Below, one piece after another: positions 19,930-31,614 of a DNA stretch of 64,000 nt. The stretch lies in assembly GCA_963920525.1 (NCBI GenBank), contig OY986436.1, positions 11,671,467-11,735,466 of the forward strand, written 5' to 3'. Below the pieces are notes generated by a model. It was not told where the DNA came from and did no database searches. It was given only the letters and a program-made list of their open reading frames with translations. Numbering within the stretch: position 1 is the first letter of the stretch; the number at the start of each line of letters is the position of its first letter. A program made the position numbers and the translations under genes. This stretch comes from Dichetophora obliterata (Eukaryota > Arthropoda > Insecta > Diptera > Sciomyzidae).

Positions 19930-20755
19930 GAATACTGTCCTGTTGAAAGTTTAAGGCACTGTTGAAAGGTACAGTTCTCAACTGTCGCAAGTCTCTAAAC
20001 GAGATGGCAAAGCAGCTCAGGATCTTTCTATGTTGGATTTCCGGACATAGGAATTTTCTAGGCAACTGCAAAGCAGTTGAACTCGCTCGCACAGATACTA
20101 TTAAAAAATTATCTACAGATATGGGAAGGCGGCCGTGGCCTAGTGGGTAGCGTGCGTGGCCCCAATCTAAAGTACCGCGGTAGCCCCGGGTTCAATTCCA
20201 GCTCAGACAGAAAGTTTTTTCAATTGAATTCATTTTTTCTGTTCGGTCGTCACCTCTCTGCAGACAATGGCAAACCTCAGAGAGTAAAAATTGCCATATA
20301 AAGCTTCTTGAGAACATAAGCCGTTCGGAGGCGGCATAAAACACGAAGGTCCAGTTCTCGGTCAGTTGTGATCAAACATTTAATATCACGCACAACACAA
20401 TTGATCAATAGAAGCTAGGTCAAAGTCCTTCTAAGGCTGACATAATCCGGCAAATATGGCCCAAACTTACTCTTAAGCGTTCTTAACGACTCATTTCTCT
20501 CAGTAGAAGGGTACTATGTAGAAGGACTATGGAAGGGGTCTTTACAGGGCCAGTTTGCCTGATAGGCAAACACGCTCAGAGGTTGAAGAACTCTCGTAAT
20601 TTCACGGTGCACCGAATCCTAAGCTTTGTGGACAGCTCAAGCTGGTTTAAATAGAGAATGGAAATCAACCCTGTATTACCACAATGGGCTTAATTGGCCT
20701 AAGTGTGTCTCAATGGAAGCAGCCATTTTAACCTAACCTAAGCTAACCTAAGATA
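19930..20755 (+). pseudogene. LINE 3' remnant (RNase H end) split by a SINE
   Basis: Upstream of the SINE the plus frame reads RKSLNEMAKQLRIFLCWISG followed by HRNFLGNCKAVELART, the RNase H motif with WVPGH altered to WISGH and Asp of KADELA changed to Val. Downstream, IRQIWPKLTLKRS and then GPVCLIGKHAQRLK correspond to the region after RNase H. The sequence ends in CCTAACCTAAGCTAACCTAA, a reiterated tail typical of such LINE 3' ends. Stops and the SINE at 20128-20440 inactivate it. The shared ITAVITGHW-type region with the fragment at 5880 suggests a related LINE family. Confidence 0.75.
20128..20440 (+). mobile_element. tRNA-derived SINE, family B
   Basis: Starts GGCGGCCGTGGCCTAGTGGG, with A-box TGGCCTAGTGGG and B-box GGTTCAATTCC about 45 bases later, then TTTTTTCAATTGAATTC, GTCGTCACCTCTCTGCAGAC and ACATAAGCCGTTCGGAG, ending AGGTCAAAGTCCTT..AAGG. 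A copy about 90% identical lies reversed at 45892-46237 and a degraded one at 32545-32700, so this is a dispersed SINE. It was inserted in a LINE remnant. No clear target duplication was found at this site. Confidence 0.88.
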
Positions 20756-20759
20756 TAAG

Positions 20760-22050
20760 TTGAAGAAAATAACAGACGTTAAGCTATTGTTTATACGCTA
20801 AGATATGTGTAGAACAGCAAAAAAGCTGCGCTGACTCAAAAACTCAAGCGCCGTTTGATGTAATAGCGAAAAGCGTTAACTCAATTGTGTCGACTCAATT
20901 GTGTCAACTCAATTATGTGCATAGTTTTGAATTCTGATTACTGCACCAACAAAAACGTTAAGCAGCCGAATAAGTTATTGAGTTGAATTTCGTCACTCAA
21001 TGGTAAATTATGATAAAGATATGGTAAATTTTTAAAGTGTCATGAGTTGGATAGCGTATTGAGCTATAAAGTGCTAAGTGTGGTTGTGTCTGACCGATTA
21101 ATTTTGACTGCAACGGTAGTGCCCTTTACTAGTCATTTTTCTTGCCGTTTCTTTGAGAAAATTTGTTATAGGGATTATATTAAGGCGAAAGGAACGCCGC
21201 TTATGTTAAAATGAAACACACCATTCTATATACCAGCCTCAATAGAATTCATTTACGTTTAGTTTTTAAAAAATATTTGTGAAAAAATTATATATTTTAT
21301 TACACTACGTTTTTAAACAGCAAGCAACTATCACACGAAAAAACAAAAACTCAACTAAAAATCAAGTTTGATGATTTCGAAAATTTTTCTGTCAAAAAGA
21401 GTTCTTGTCCTATACTTATACATATTCTATCAAATGTATGTTTAATACTATGAACTTTTGGTCGCCGAAATTGTTTGGCTTGGTTTGCAAAATAAGCTGA
21501 AGTTTTAAGTTAATTTTCATTCTGAAATTAAACACATTCGACTGAACACAGCATAAAAATGAGCAAGAAAAAATTAAAATTGCTGCGCTATTGAGTAACT
21601 TTCATTAAAAAAAATTAATCGGCGCAGTAGCGCATTTTAGGGCTTTAACTCAATTATGCAACGCAGTGCTGTGCTAACCATAATTGATGGCTTTATGGCC
21701 AACCAACGATCAAGTAACAATTAAAATTACTGCGCTATTGAGTTACTATCCTCAAAACAAACTATCAGCGCAGTAGCGCATTTTAGGGCTTTAACTCACT
21801 TATGCAACGCAGTGCTGCGTTAGGGTGCGGCCAGAGTGGATCCAGATGCAGACATGCAGGCAGACAGGCACATGTAGCACAGGCACAGCAAATAAGTTGT
21901 GCAGACAGAGTGAATGCGGGCGATCAGTGTCGTACTGATCGTACGACAAAACAGACTTTCTCGTAGCTGATTTTAGTTTTTTTGTCGTTTTTTTGTAATT
22001 GTTGTAGGAAACAGAGTTTTTAAGCGCATTTCCAGGTAAACAAAGCAATA
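20760..22050. repeat. Region with 150-bp GCGCAGTAGCGC repeats
   Basis: Two tandem copies at about 21555-21680 and 21715-21830 share AATTGCTGCGCTATTGAGTaA-like starts, a GGCGCAGTAGCGCATTTTAG core and a CAACGCAGTGCTG end. A more diverged copy lies at 23415-23535. A looser array of CAATTGTGTCGACTCAATTG words occurs at 20880-20925. The core GCGCAGTAGCGC is nearly palindromic. CAGACATGCAGGCAGACAGGCAC follows at 21848. Confidence 0.75.
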
Positions 22051-24250
22051 CATAATAATATAAAAATATTTATTTAATAATTCGTTGTGCTCTTTAAAAT
22101 GCGTTGCTGTTTTAAATGCTTGACTAGTAATTGCCCCCCGAAGATCGGGTGGGTTGGATATAAGCTTTAGGGATCTTATCATCAGTTTAAGGACAGGTTT
22201 GAATAAAAACCTTTCGATGTACTTTTTTCAAGAGTCTAGAACTTGGTTTCTGTTCAGCAATCTAATTTAAGTAACTTTTCATTACTTAATTAAAATTTAC
22301 TTAATATTGCAAGTTTACAGTGATAACACTTTAAACCATTGTACAACCGTTTTACAGAATTGTAACTGATCGAATAAAATAAAGTGCCAAGAAACAGCTT
22401 ACTACTTTAAATTCAACTTATGATAAATATTAGTCATTTGGCGTACGATTTTCCTATTCGTGAAGATAAAAAAAACACGATTCCGATTTCTGATTCGCCG
22501 AAATTGGAAAGTGTTTTTTGGGGCGCACCGCGATATAGATACCATTTGAAATACAATAACATCCAATGAAATAAGTCCCAACGAAAATTAAATAAGCCCC
22601 AAACGTAAAAAATTGCAGAATACCCAAATGCAATGAAATAACACCCAAATGGCAAATAAAATAAGTCCCAAAATTTGGGGATTATGTTATGAAATAACAC
22701 CTAACAAAAAAAAAATTAAATAAGCCAAATATAAAAAAGGTTTCAACTTAAAATGAAATTATCACTTCTGTAATTGGTGACGGGACATAACCCCAAATGA
22801 CAAAATCTCAAATTTAGATTATGATTTGGGGCTATGGCCAGTTTCAAAAAGGTCATAAGACCAAAAAAATACCGGTCGTTAGCCGAAATCAGCTTTGTAA
22901 GGAAAGCAGAACAACTGAGGTAAATATGCTTGAAATAACAACATTTCGTACAAGACAAATAATTTTTTAATATGAACCTTTAACAGAAAAAAATCTTTCC
23001 AAAAATTATCAAATATGCAAAATGTGCAAAAATAAAACAAATCGAAAAAGTGGGGAGAATGGAAATTTTCGAAAAAAAAATTTACAATAAAAACCCCAAA
23101 CAACTTTTGGCCTATTTTTTGAGCAAAAAATTGTAAATTTTAGTAGTTTTCTCATTTTTTTAAAGTCACTTAATTGAACTTTCAGAAAAAAGTTAAAATT
23201 GTGGTCTAAAAAACGCAGTTTTTTCAAAAAACTACAAAACGACACAAAAAAACATAAATTAGTACGAGAAACCAGTGCCAGCATGTTTTCTCGTACAACC
23301 TATACTGGTCTGCCGGTTGTCACTCTGCACACTTTGACCAGGTTTTGAAGTGAATAAAGCCAGTTTTGTCGTACTGGTACCTCCGCAAACTTAACCATAA
23401 TTTACGTTTAACCAATGAGCAAGAAACAATTAAAATTTCTGCGCTATTTAGTTATTTTCATAGAAAACAAATGTATCGACGCAGTAGCGCAATGAAGTGC
23501 TTCAACGCAATTATGCAACGCAGCGCTACGTTAACATATACTATGGCTTGAATTTTCCAGACTGAATTTAAAAAAGAATATTAGTGCTTAGGAAGAATAT
23601 AACTTACTTTTGCTATGAAAAATACGAATAAAAAGTATATCTTTGATTTTGAATACAGATAAGTAGAATTTAAGCCTGAAATGAATAAATCAAATAGTTT
23701 TTATCTCAGTCAGTTAAATGCATGAAAATCCTATATGTAAGTTGTAAGAAACGTATTGAAATATTATTTTTTTTATTAAATAGCGAAAATTAAGAATTTG
23801 TTCGTATAAAAAATCAAAGCATTTCAAGGCATAACCTTCTCAAAAAAAAAAAAAATTAGAAATTGACACTCTCATTGCATTACTTACTTATTAAATATGA
23901 CCTTCTTTAATTTTACTTTTAAATTGAAATTCTTGAAAACAAATAAAACTAATTTTATTCTAATTTTATTTTACATAAGTGTTGTATTTCATCACCTTTG
24001 AAAGAGGATATATTCTGATGATAGATTATTTTAAGTGACACACTTACTCGTGCGTCACGTTAAATAATGTGACTCAATTGTATAAAACATTTAAAGTTCA
24101 CGCATTTTTCAAGTACATAACGACTTGATGGCAAAAGTATAAATATGACTACCTACGCAAAATCTAGTGTGCTACTGCCCGGTAGAAAATAACTTTACAA
24201 GGTAGAAAATATTACATATCAACAAATTTTGTACAGCTAAAAATACCTAT
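22051..24250. other. Non-coding stretch with CCCAAA-phased words
   Basis: Between 22560 and 22700 the words AAATAAGTCCCAA, AAATAAGCCCCAAA and AAATAACACCCAAA recur every 20-30 bases, a degenerate short tandem repeat. Open frames on the minus strand at 22430-23290 are Phe-rich low-complexity translations of T-rich DNA, and I do not call them genes. Confidence 0.45.
23415..23535. repeat. Third, separated copy of the GCGCAGTAGCGC repeat
   Basis: Reads GAGCAAGAAACAATTAAAAT, TCTGCGCTATTTAGTTA, GACGCAGTAGCGCAATGAAG and ATTATGCAACGCAGCGCTACG in the same order as the pair at 21555-21830, at roughly 80% identity. Confidence 0.75.
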
Positions 24251-24253
24251 GGC

Positions 24254-24315
24254 GACTGTCTGATTGTCAGAGACAGCAACAATTTAGCCAATCTGACAAT
24301 CAGTCAGTGAGTCAG
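24254..24315. repeat. 18-bp stem hairpin
   Basis: GACTGTCTGATTGTCAGA and, 20 bases later, TCTGACAATCAGTCAGT form an 18-bp stem with one mismatch and a loop containing CAACAATTTAGCCAA. It could be a transposon-end remnant or a small-RNA-like foldback; nothing else supports transcription. Confidence 0.55.
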
Positions 24316-24319
24316 TTCA

Positions 24320-25807
24320 CAAAATAAATTGCCTTAAATCGAGTGAATAACGTGTTTAATTGTCATTTTTAGTGACAGCAGCGTAAAAACGATAATAAAA
24401 AAATTAAAAGGAACAGGAACAGAAAAAAAAAGCAAAATGAAGCAGGTACAATGGCAAGGTAGGGATTAGGCGTTGAATGTAGGAAGGCTTTCATTAAGAT
24501 AAACGTAATACAGCAATTAATTTCATGACCTGCTAGAGTGAGGAAAGAAAAAAAAACAGAAAAGGCAAGTAACAACAACAACACGTAGGGAAAGATAAAT
24601 AAATTGTCACTATTAAGTTGGCAGCACTGAGGCGGAGAAAAGCTCTTTCATATGCTTACCTGTGTTAAGACCATCAAATATTTTTTTACAACTAATGTTG
24701 AAATACGAACGTAACTCACCTGAAACGAAAAGATAAAAAATTTGCAAATTAGTGTATAGAAAAATGACAAAATAAATAAAAATATAAAATATTCCTAAAA
24801 TTGTATGTGCAGCTCAAACGCCCCCAACTAAATAGTTTACTCGCTTTATCAATTATCAACTTCAATCACAACCTTTTATGGCTTTTTTAACAACATATTT
24901 CAAGTTTTTTTTTTATGATGACATTTTTTGTTTTTATTTTTCAGTTTGTGCCTTCAAAACCTTCAAAACTAGAGACTTGTTGAATAGACAAAAGCTTGGT
25001 AGGTGGCGCAAAGTTTTTGCTTTGGGCGTAGCTCAGAAACATTTGGCGAAACAAGTAATAAGAAAAAAATTGTTTTTAGTTGACACTGCAAAAATTACTA
25101 TTTTAAGTGTTTACTTTTTGATGTTCGCAATTTGTTTTTTTTTTTTTTTTTTGGGTGCCGCTGCTTAGTCAGTGTTTTACGAACTTTAGTGATAAAAATT
25201 ACTGGAGGGCAATAAACAAAATGCTGCACAACAGATTCATATATCTTTGCAGAGACATTGTAATTGTTTTCCGTGTATTGTTTAGAGTGTAACTTTATTT
25301 GTGTGTATTTTTATTATCTTTTTCTACTAACAGACGTACAATTGTAAAAAACTTGTTAAAATGGTAGCTTTTGTTTCCAAAGCACTAATATTTTTTATAA
25401 TTTTTTTTTATAGTTCACACTTAGTTTAAATGGTCTTATTGATAACTTTCTTATTGATTTACTTTTTAATAGCTTATTTGCTTTTTATTTTTTATTTTTT
25501 TTTTTTTTGATAAATTATGACTCAAAATGTAGTATTTCACAAATTTATCAAGGGGGGGGGGGGGGGGGGTTAATAAGGACAGACTTTCATATGACACTCT
25601 GAAATTGCTCCCGAACAGGGTGCTTAAGAGAACTAAGTATTCGCTTTCGCTCAGAGTTTCCATTGCTCGTTTTAGTTTTTTCTAATTCTTGGTTTTTTAT
25701 AGCTTTGGTGTCCCTGTCGCATAATTCAATCTTTTTAAAGTTGGCTTTTGTATTCATTGCTCAATTTTGTCTTTAGTTCCCACTTAGTTTTCTAATATTT
25801 CAACTAA
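24320..25807. other. T-rich non-coding stretch with an 18-base G run
   Basis: No gene supported. G occupies 25552-25569 without interruption, on a T-rich background. An open frame at 24878-25168 is low-complexity and has no recognised domain. Confidence 0.5.
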
Positions 25808-25809
25808 TA

Positions 25810-27110
25810 AAGGGTGTTTTTTATAGAGTGATACAACTTTGAGTTAGCATCACTGCTTTATTTGACCACCCATTTAACAGCTGTTAGTTGCTTTTTGATT
25901 AGTTTGCTTTGACATTTCATTATGGATCGACTTACACCAGAGCAACGCGTGCAAATGGTGGAAATTTTTAATCAAAATAATGGTTCTGTTCGTCAAACTT
26001 ATCGTGCACTTCGTCCATTTTATGGCGTACATAATCGTCCTTCAGAGCTGCTAATTCAAAGAATTTATCATTTTCGGACCACATTTACTGTTACTGATAA
26101 TGTGCATCCCGTGAGACGCCGAACAGTGCGCACTGAAGAATCTGTAGCCGCTGTATAGGAAAGCATTGAAGATGATCCTAATCAATCAATTCGTCGCCGT
26201 TCTCAGCAACTGGGGTTGTGTCCTTCCACTTTATGAAAGATTTTACGAAAAGATCTTGGCTTAAAACCTTTCAAGATTCAACTTGCGCAGGAATTAAAGC
26301 CAAACGACCATCGTATGTACCGCCAATTCGGCGAATGGGCTGAAGCACAAATTGATATTGAATTTGAATTTCCATGGAAAATTTTATTTTCCGATGAAGC
26401 CCACTTTTGGTTGAATGAGTACGTAAATTAACAGAATTGCCGTATTTGGAGTGAGGAGAATCCACAAGCTTTTGTCGAAACACCATTACATCCACAGAAA
26501 ATTACTGTTTGGTGCGCTTTATGGGCTGGCGGAGTCATTGGCCCATATGTCTTCAAAAACGATGATGGTCAGAATGTTACTGTCAATGGTGAACGGTATA
26601 GGAACATGATTCGAAGTTTTTTCGTACCTCAATTAGCTGGCATTAATCTTGCTGATATGTGGTTCCAACAGGACGGAGCCACATGCCACACAGCGGGCGC
26701 TACAATTGATTTACTCAAGGAAACTTTTGCCGAAAAAATAATTTCACGAAATGGCCCAATTAATTGGCCCCCAAGATCGTGTGATTTAACCCCATTGGAT
26801 TATTTTCTTTGGGGTTATGTAAAGTCACTTGTCTACGTCGATAAACCACAAACAATTGAACACCTGGAAATCAACATTCGAAGAGTTATTGGCGAGATAC
26901 GGCCGCAAATGCTGCGAAAAATTTGTGAAAATTGGTGTTCCAGATTGCGCCTTGTACACGCCAGTCGTGGCGGCTACATAGACAAAATCATATTTAGACA
27001 TTAATGTCATAAAATTTTTTATCCAATAAATCCCATTTCATGGATATTAAAAATATAATACTATGTTTTATTATGATTTAAACTTGTATCACTTTATAAA
27101 AAACACCCTT
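25810..27110 (+). mobile_element. rosa-type DD41D Tc1/mariner element, full length
   Basis: Ends AAGGGTGTTTTTTATAGAGT and the reverse complement of ACTTTATAAAAAACACCCTT are inverted over about 27 bases and flanked by TA (25808-25809 and 27111-27112). Length 1,301 fits an intact member of the group. It is a different lineage from the copy at 13745, with different termini. The transposase frame is continuous in register but has three nonsense codons. Confidence 0.93.
25922..27004 (+). pseudogene. DD41D transposase with three in-frame stops
   Basis: A single frame from ATG 25922 to TAA 27004 (360 codons) has stops at 26156-26158 (TAG), 26234-26236 (TGA) and 26429-26431 (TAA), with no frameshift, so decay is by point mutation only. 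The N-terminus MDRLTPEQRVQMVEIFNQNN and RQTYRALR form the first helix-turn-helix. The catalytic domain keeps FSDEAHFWL (first Asp), FQQDGATCHTA (second) and CDLTPLDYFLWG (third), giving DD41D spacing. All three catalytic residues survive, unlike in the copy at 13859. Confidence 0.93.
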
Positions 27111-27112
27111 TA

Positions 27113-27730
27113 GTTTTGAAACCGTAAGTTGTACAGAAAAAAGTGTGCATATATTTTAAAGATCTTGAATTTGTCTTTTTGGTGGTATTTTTTTTGCAGA
27201 ATTTTTATGAAAACTTCCCTTTTATTTTAATCTGAAATTTTCAGTCACATTTTTCATAGTCTTCGCAACAAATTTTTTATATTTTTTAGTGTAGTGTTTA
27301 GTTAAGGCATTAATTTTAAAGACTAACACACAATTTTAGGTTGGGACTCCAACGATTGCTATGTTTGACGAATTTGTTTGACGATATGTTTGACGATACG
27401 GCCGCAAATGCTGCGAAAAATTTGTGAAAATTGGTGTTCCAGATTGCGCCTTGTACGCGCCAGCCGTGGCGGCCGCATTGCCGCAAATTATATTTAAACA
27501 TTAATGTCATAAAATTTTGTATCCAATAAAGCAATATCCTACACTTAGTAAGTTCTTTTTAAATGAAAATATTTTATAGTTTCTATTTTTTATACAATGT
27601 CTTTATGTCCACTTTCTTAATTTTTAATAGCTTTGGAAGCATCAGCATTTTGGTAATTTAAAATATGCAGTTGGTTTTTGTATTGAATGCACAGTATTCT
27701 TTGTAATTCACACCAATTTTTTTCGGTAGA
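27113..27730 (+). pseudogene. 3' fragment of a second rosa copy
   Basis: 27388-27535 repeats the end of the neighbouring transposase gene and its untranslated tail (ACGGCCGCAAATGCTGCGAA, ATTGGTGTTCCAGATTGCGC, then AATGTCATAAAATTTTGTATCC), diverging at a few positions. Sequence to the left and right of it is unrelated. It may be a tandem or template-switch product of the adjacent element, or an independent truncated insertion. Confidence 0.8.
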
Positions 27731-27967
27731 ATCCTTACTATAATATAATTAGTCGGGTATTTGCCGATGCAGACCACAGTGGGTCCCTTTTCGTCCCCTA
27801 TTGGACAAAGGATGCTACTGCTCGGAGCACTCATACGTGAGCATGCTCCTTGTATAAGAAACCTTTGTCACCTCAAGCATATCCTTTTAGGTCAGTTGAC
27901 CAATCTCGGCTTCGCCAACAGATGGACGTTCCTGAGTAGTCAATCTTATGCTTGCCAGCGCCGGACA

Positions 27968-29985
27968 CTAGCACAAAATGTGTGCTGCTGTTTTCAGCTC
28001 CTCTAGGCATAACTTACACGCATCATCCTCGGTCAGAGTGATCTTCCCGAGATGGTACATGAAGGGATCGTGTCCTGTGACCAGTTCAGTAAGCCAGCTT
28101 AAAGTCCTTCGATTGTATCGGATAACTTTTGCTGCCTCACTACGAGACCACTTCACGGCCGCCTTTGATTGCCTGCAATTAACAGCTTCTTCCCACTTTG
28201 TACGGTGTTCCGAGTCTGTCCATTGTTTAATAAGGCCTGCCACCATGTTGTCGCCTATGGCGATACGTGGTTCTGGTCCACAGAGTTCTTCTGCTGATCC
28301 TGTTTTTGCTAAAGAATCAGCATTTTCATTCTGTTCTATGCCAGAGTGTCCTCTCATCCACATAAGTGTGAGCTCATTTGTCTGGGCCTATTAAGTTTTG
28401 TAAGACATTCTATGGCCAACCTGGAAGTGGTGTCTGCCCGTTGCATACACCTAATCACAGACTGATTGTCGAGAGCAATGACAATTTTCTTGCCATTGAT
28501 CCGGCCATCTATCAGGTGGTCCAGCGCATGCACTTCGCCACGCATTTCCGCCTGGTATACAGAAAATAACCTCTCTAACCTCAGTACACAGGATAGGCTT
28601 AACTCTTCTGAGTTAACGCCTGCCCCGGCTCTACCACTCATCAGAGAGCCGCCTGTGAATATACTGATATCGTTACCAGCGATTTCTTCACGAACGGCTC
28701 CATCTGTTATAAGAGTTTTATAACATTTTTCTGTTATTCTTACTCTCTGTCTTCCGTCCATATGCATACACGCCTCCTTGACATCTCTCTGTGCAATATC
28801 AAGGATGCGCATATGACCATGCAGGGCCGTTGCCCCATGCCACGTAGCATTTCGCATCATCCCGAGGGTTGACAGCGCAGCTGTTTTCTTTATTTCTAAA
28901 TCCAACGGCAGCATACCTAACATAACCTCCATTGCGCTTGTTGGAGTGGTGCGTAATGCACCTTTTATTCCAACACACGCCAGTCGTTGGACTCTGTCCA
29001 GTCTCTTCTTAATGGTTTTCTGGCTGACTTTTGTCCACCAAATCACCGAAGCATACGTGATGACAGGTCTAACCATCATAGTGTAGACCCATTTCATAGT
29101 CTCTGGGTTAAGCCCCCATTTGAGACCACAAACGCGTCTGCACTGAAACAGAACCCTCTTGGCTCTTTGAATTCTTTCTTATACTTGCTCGTTTCAGTTC
29201 AGTTTGCTATCGAGGGTTACCCCTAGATATTTAACCTTCGTGGACATGTTGATTTCAGCTCCAAAAAGTCTGAGTGGTTCTCTCCTCAGGCCTACCCTCT
29301 TTCTAGTAAGGATAATATTGTCTGATTTGCCTCCACCATTCAGAGTGCTCTCTTCGCGATGTCAGAAATGGTGTCAATGAACTAACTACGGACCATCAAC
29401 GCAATGTCATCTGCATACCCTGTCGTGTGTATGCTCGATTCATCCAGTCTAACCAGTAGTGAGTCCACAGTTATGTTTCACAGGGTTGGCGATAACACCC
29501 CGCCCCGGGGACATCCTCTACTTATTCTACCTTTAGTCTTGATTTTACCATTTTGCATGCTGACAGCCCTGTGCTTGAGCATATTGTCTACCCAATTTAC
29601 TAGCATTGGGCTTACATTGCGCTCTGTCAGGGCTTGCCGCAGCATGCTTGAAGCACCCTGGATGTGCATAAATGTGGCCATCGCAATGCTCTTGAAAATA
29701 ACTCCTTTTCAGTCAGTCTTACCAATTCGTGAAGAGCACTCTCCGTAGACCTACCTGCTCTATGCGCATGTTGGCATCTACTCAGAGGATTTTGCATCAG
29801 CGAAGTGCTCTCAAGACAGTCAACCATCACTCTTTCCATCGTTTTCAAGAGGAAAGATGTTAGGCTGATCGGTCTGAACGACTTCGCCTCCGTATAATCC
29901 TTTTTTCCGGGCTTTGGAAGAAAGACAACTTTCGCCTCTCTCCAGACTCTTGGAACGTACTCAGTCGCTAGGCAAGTAACAAATA
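27968..29985 (-). pseudogene. LINE ORF2: reverse transcriptase and RNase H, inactivated
   Basis: On the minus strand, fingers/palm motifs appear as KVVFLPKPGKKDYTEA, FRPISLTSFLLKTMERV and then GGVLSPTL near 29480; the active site is GYADDIALM at about 29400-29435. A thumb-like segment (RPVITYASVIWW, RVQRLACVGIKGALRTTPTS) follows. The RNase H domain has IFTGGS where the first catalytic Asp of TDGS is lost, then YQAEMRGE, ALDNQSVIR and MRGHSGIEQNENADSLAK. A Cys/His end (CKLCLEELKTAAHILC) closes it. Frames shift near 29690 and 28360 and stops occur between 29100 and 29470. The gene is dead. RNase H plus the C-terminal zinc-knuckle-like end suggests the I/R1/LOA grouping, not jockey. Confidence 0.88.
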
Positions 29986-30009
29986 TATTCTATACACTGA
30001 ACCAAAAAG

Positions 30010-30690
30010 GTACATTATATTAATGAAAAGGTGCAATAATTTCAATGAATTATTCATTGATTTTGGTGCAATGAACTGTGGTCATTGATTTCAATGAATT
30101 TTCTTCATACTTTAATGAATAGTTCATTAAACTTACTGATTTTCAATGAATGCTTCCTTGAATATCAATGTACACTTCATTGAATTCAATGAACACGTTC
30201 ATTAAAAAAATGCCAAAATTTATGATTTTTTCATTGAATTTAATGAAAAGTTCATTGAATTCAATGCAAAAATCATTGAATTCAATGTAAAGTTCATTGA
30301 ATTTAATGTAAGGTTCATTGAATTCAATGTTTAGTTCATTGAATTTAATGTATAGTTCAATGAACCTTACATTGAATTCAATGTATAGTTCATTGAATTC
30401 AATGTATAGTTCATTGAATTCAATGTATAGTTCATTGAATTCAATGTATTATAGTTCATTGAATTCAATGTATAGTTTATTGAATTTAATGTATAGTTCA
30501 TTGAATTAAGTGTTTATTTCATTGAATTTAATGTATTAAGTTCATTGAATTTAATGTATTTAGTTTATTGGATTCAATATACAGTTCATTAAATTTGATG
30601 TATGCAGTTCATTGAATTGCATGTATATTTCATTAAATTTAATCTATTTAGTTTATTGGAATGAATGAATGAATCTATACATTAAATTCA
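30010..30690 (+). repeat. Left arm array, unit TTCATTGAATTCAATGTATAG
   Basis: About 25-30 units near 20-21 bases. Best preserved at 30230-30500, where five consecutive units carry the perfect palindrome CATTGAATTCAATG. Units become irregular toward the outer end. Repeating SLNSMYS-type open frames arise because 21 is divisible by three, and I do not consider them genes. Confidence 0.92.
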
Positions 30691-30781
30691 ACGAATTATT
30701 TGTTAATCCCTCTCTAAACATTTTTTAAATAAGGAAATAATTACAATTTCAACAATATTTTTTATTTTAAAGAGTTAATTA

Positions 30782-31381
30782 TTATACAAATTTTCGAAGA
30801 TTTTGAATAGTTTTTAAATTTATAAAAAAATAGACGTCAATAAACTCCCACACGAGAGTGCATGCCGCAGGATATTTTAATTTAAATAATTGAACAATTT
30901 TAAAGCACACATCTACGGCTCTAATAAAACTAGCAAATTGAAATTTTACACCATCCATGAACACATAAAATTGTTGGAATGAGGAGAAGTTCTTCTCTCC
31001 AACAGCAAGGATTAATGGTTGAATATTTTCGCCTTTAATTTTTAAAAACTCAATATGCTCCTCGACTTCCTGGATGCTGCTTCCAACTAAAACGAATGCC
31101 CCTTGGAAACTGGTAATTGTATGCTTTAGGAAAGTTTTTCTTCCAAAGTTGTCCTTACTGCATACTTTTTGAGTGGGCACCAAATACCCATGAAGGCTCC
31201 AAAGAAGCTTCATAGCAGTACTGTCTGGAAAGACATTAATTGAAAAAAAAAACTATTTATTTATTTAGCCTCGAGAAAAATTAAGCTTACCACTGTAATA
31301 AGTGAAATCTTCAATGTCTGCCAACTTGGCCCGCACGGCTTTATCTTTTATGTGGTTTTCAACCTTTAAAAATGTAAACAT
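30782..31381 (-). CDS. Unrecognised two-exon gene inside the foldback element
   Basis: I do not recognise the family with certainty. Minus-strand exons 31381-31291 and 31224-30782 are joined by a 66-base GT-AG intron with matching phase, giving 177 residues from ATG 31381; a weak acceptor just before VENHIKDKAV suggests that exon 1 may begin further upstream instead. Visible features: AVRAKLADIEDFTYYS, LLWSLHGYLVPT, a hydrophobic GAFVLVGSSIQEVEEHIEFL strand-helix, then QPLILAVGEK, FYVFMDGVKFQFASFIRAVD and aromatic-rich CFKIVQLFKLKYPAACTLVW. The pattern of alternating hydrophobic strands and long amphipathic helices, the intact splice sites and lack of stops argue for a real gene. It may be the element's own protein or a captured host gene; no catalytic motif is evident. 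Confidence 0.6.
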
Positions 31382-31614
31382 TTTTTTAAAATGATGGCAG
31401 CAGTCACTTAAAATGCCAGGTATATTTCCTACTATTTACTAATACTAATAGTAATTCAACAGATTTAAATTTTCTTTTACATTCAAAGCGCAACATTTTC
31501 TTCACTTTGAATTTAATTTATAATCACCTTTATCTAAAATTTACACACACAATTGCCACACGTCTTCACAACTTCGCGTTTCACTTCAAACAAAATTGGG
31601 AAGGGAATAAATTA

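Noticed and set aside
20128..20205. tRNA gene
   Set aside because: Same tRNA-like head recurs at 46160-46234 with the same 3' body and a target duplication, so it is a SINE.
27978..28394. 138-codon plus-strand open frame
   Set aside because: Antisense shadow of the LINE RNase H region, which has recognisable motifs on minus.
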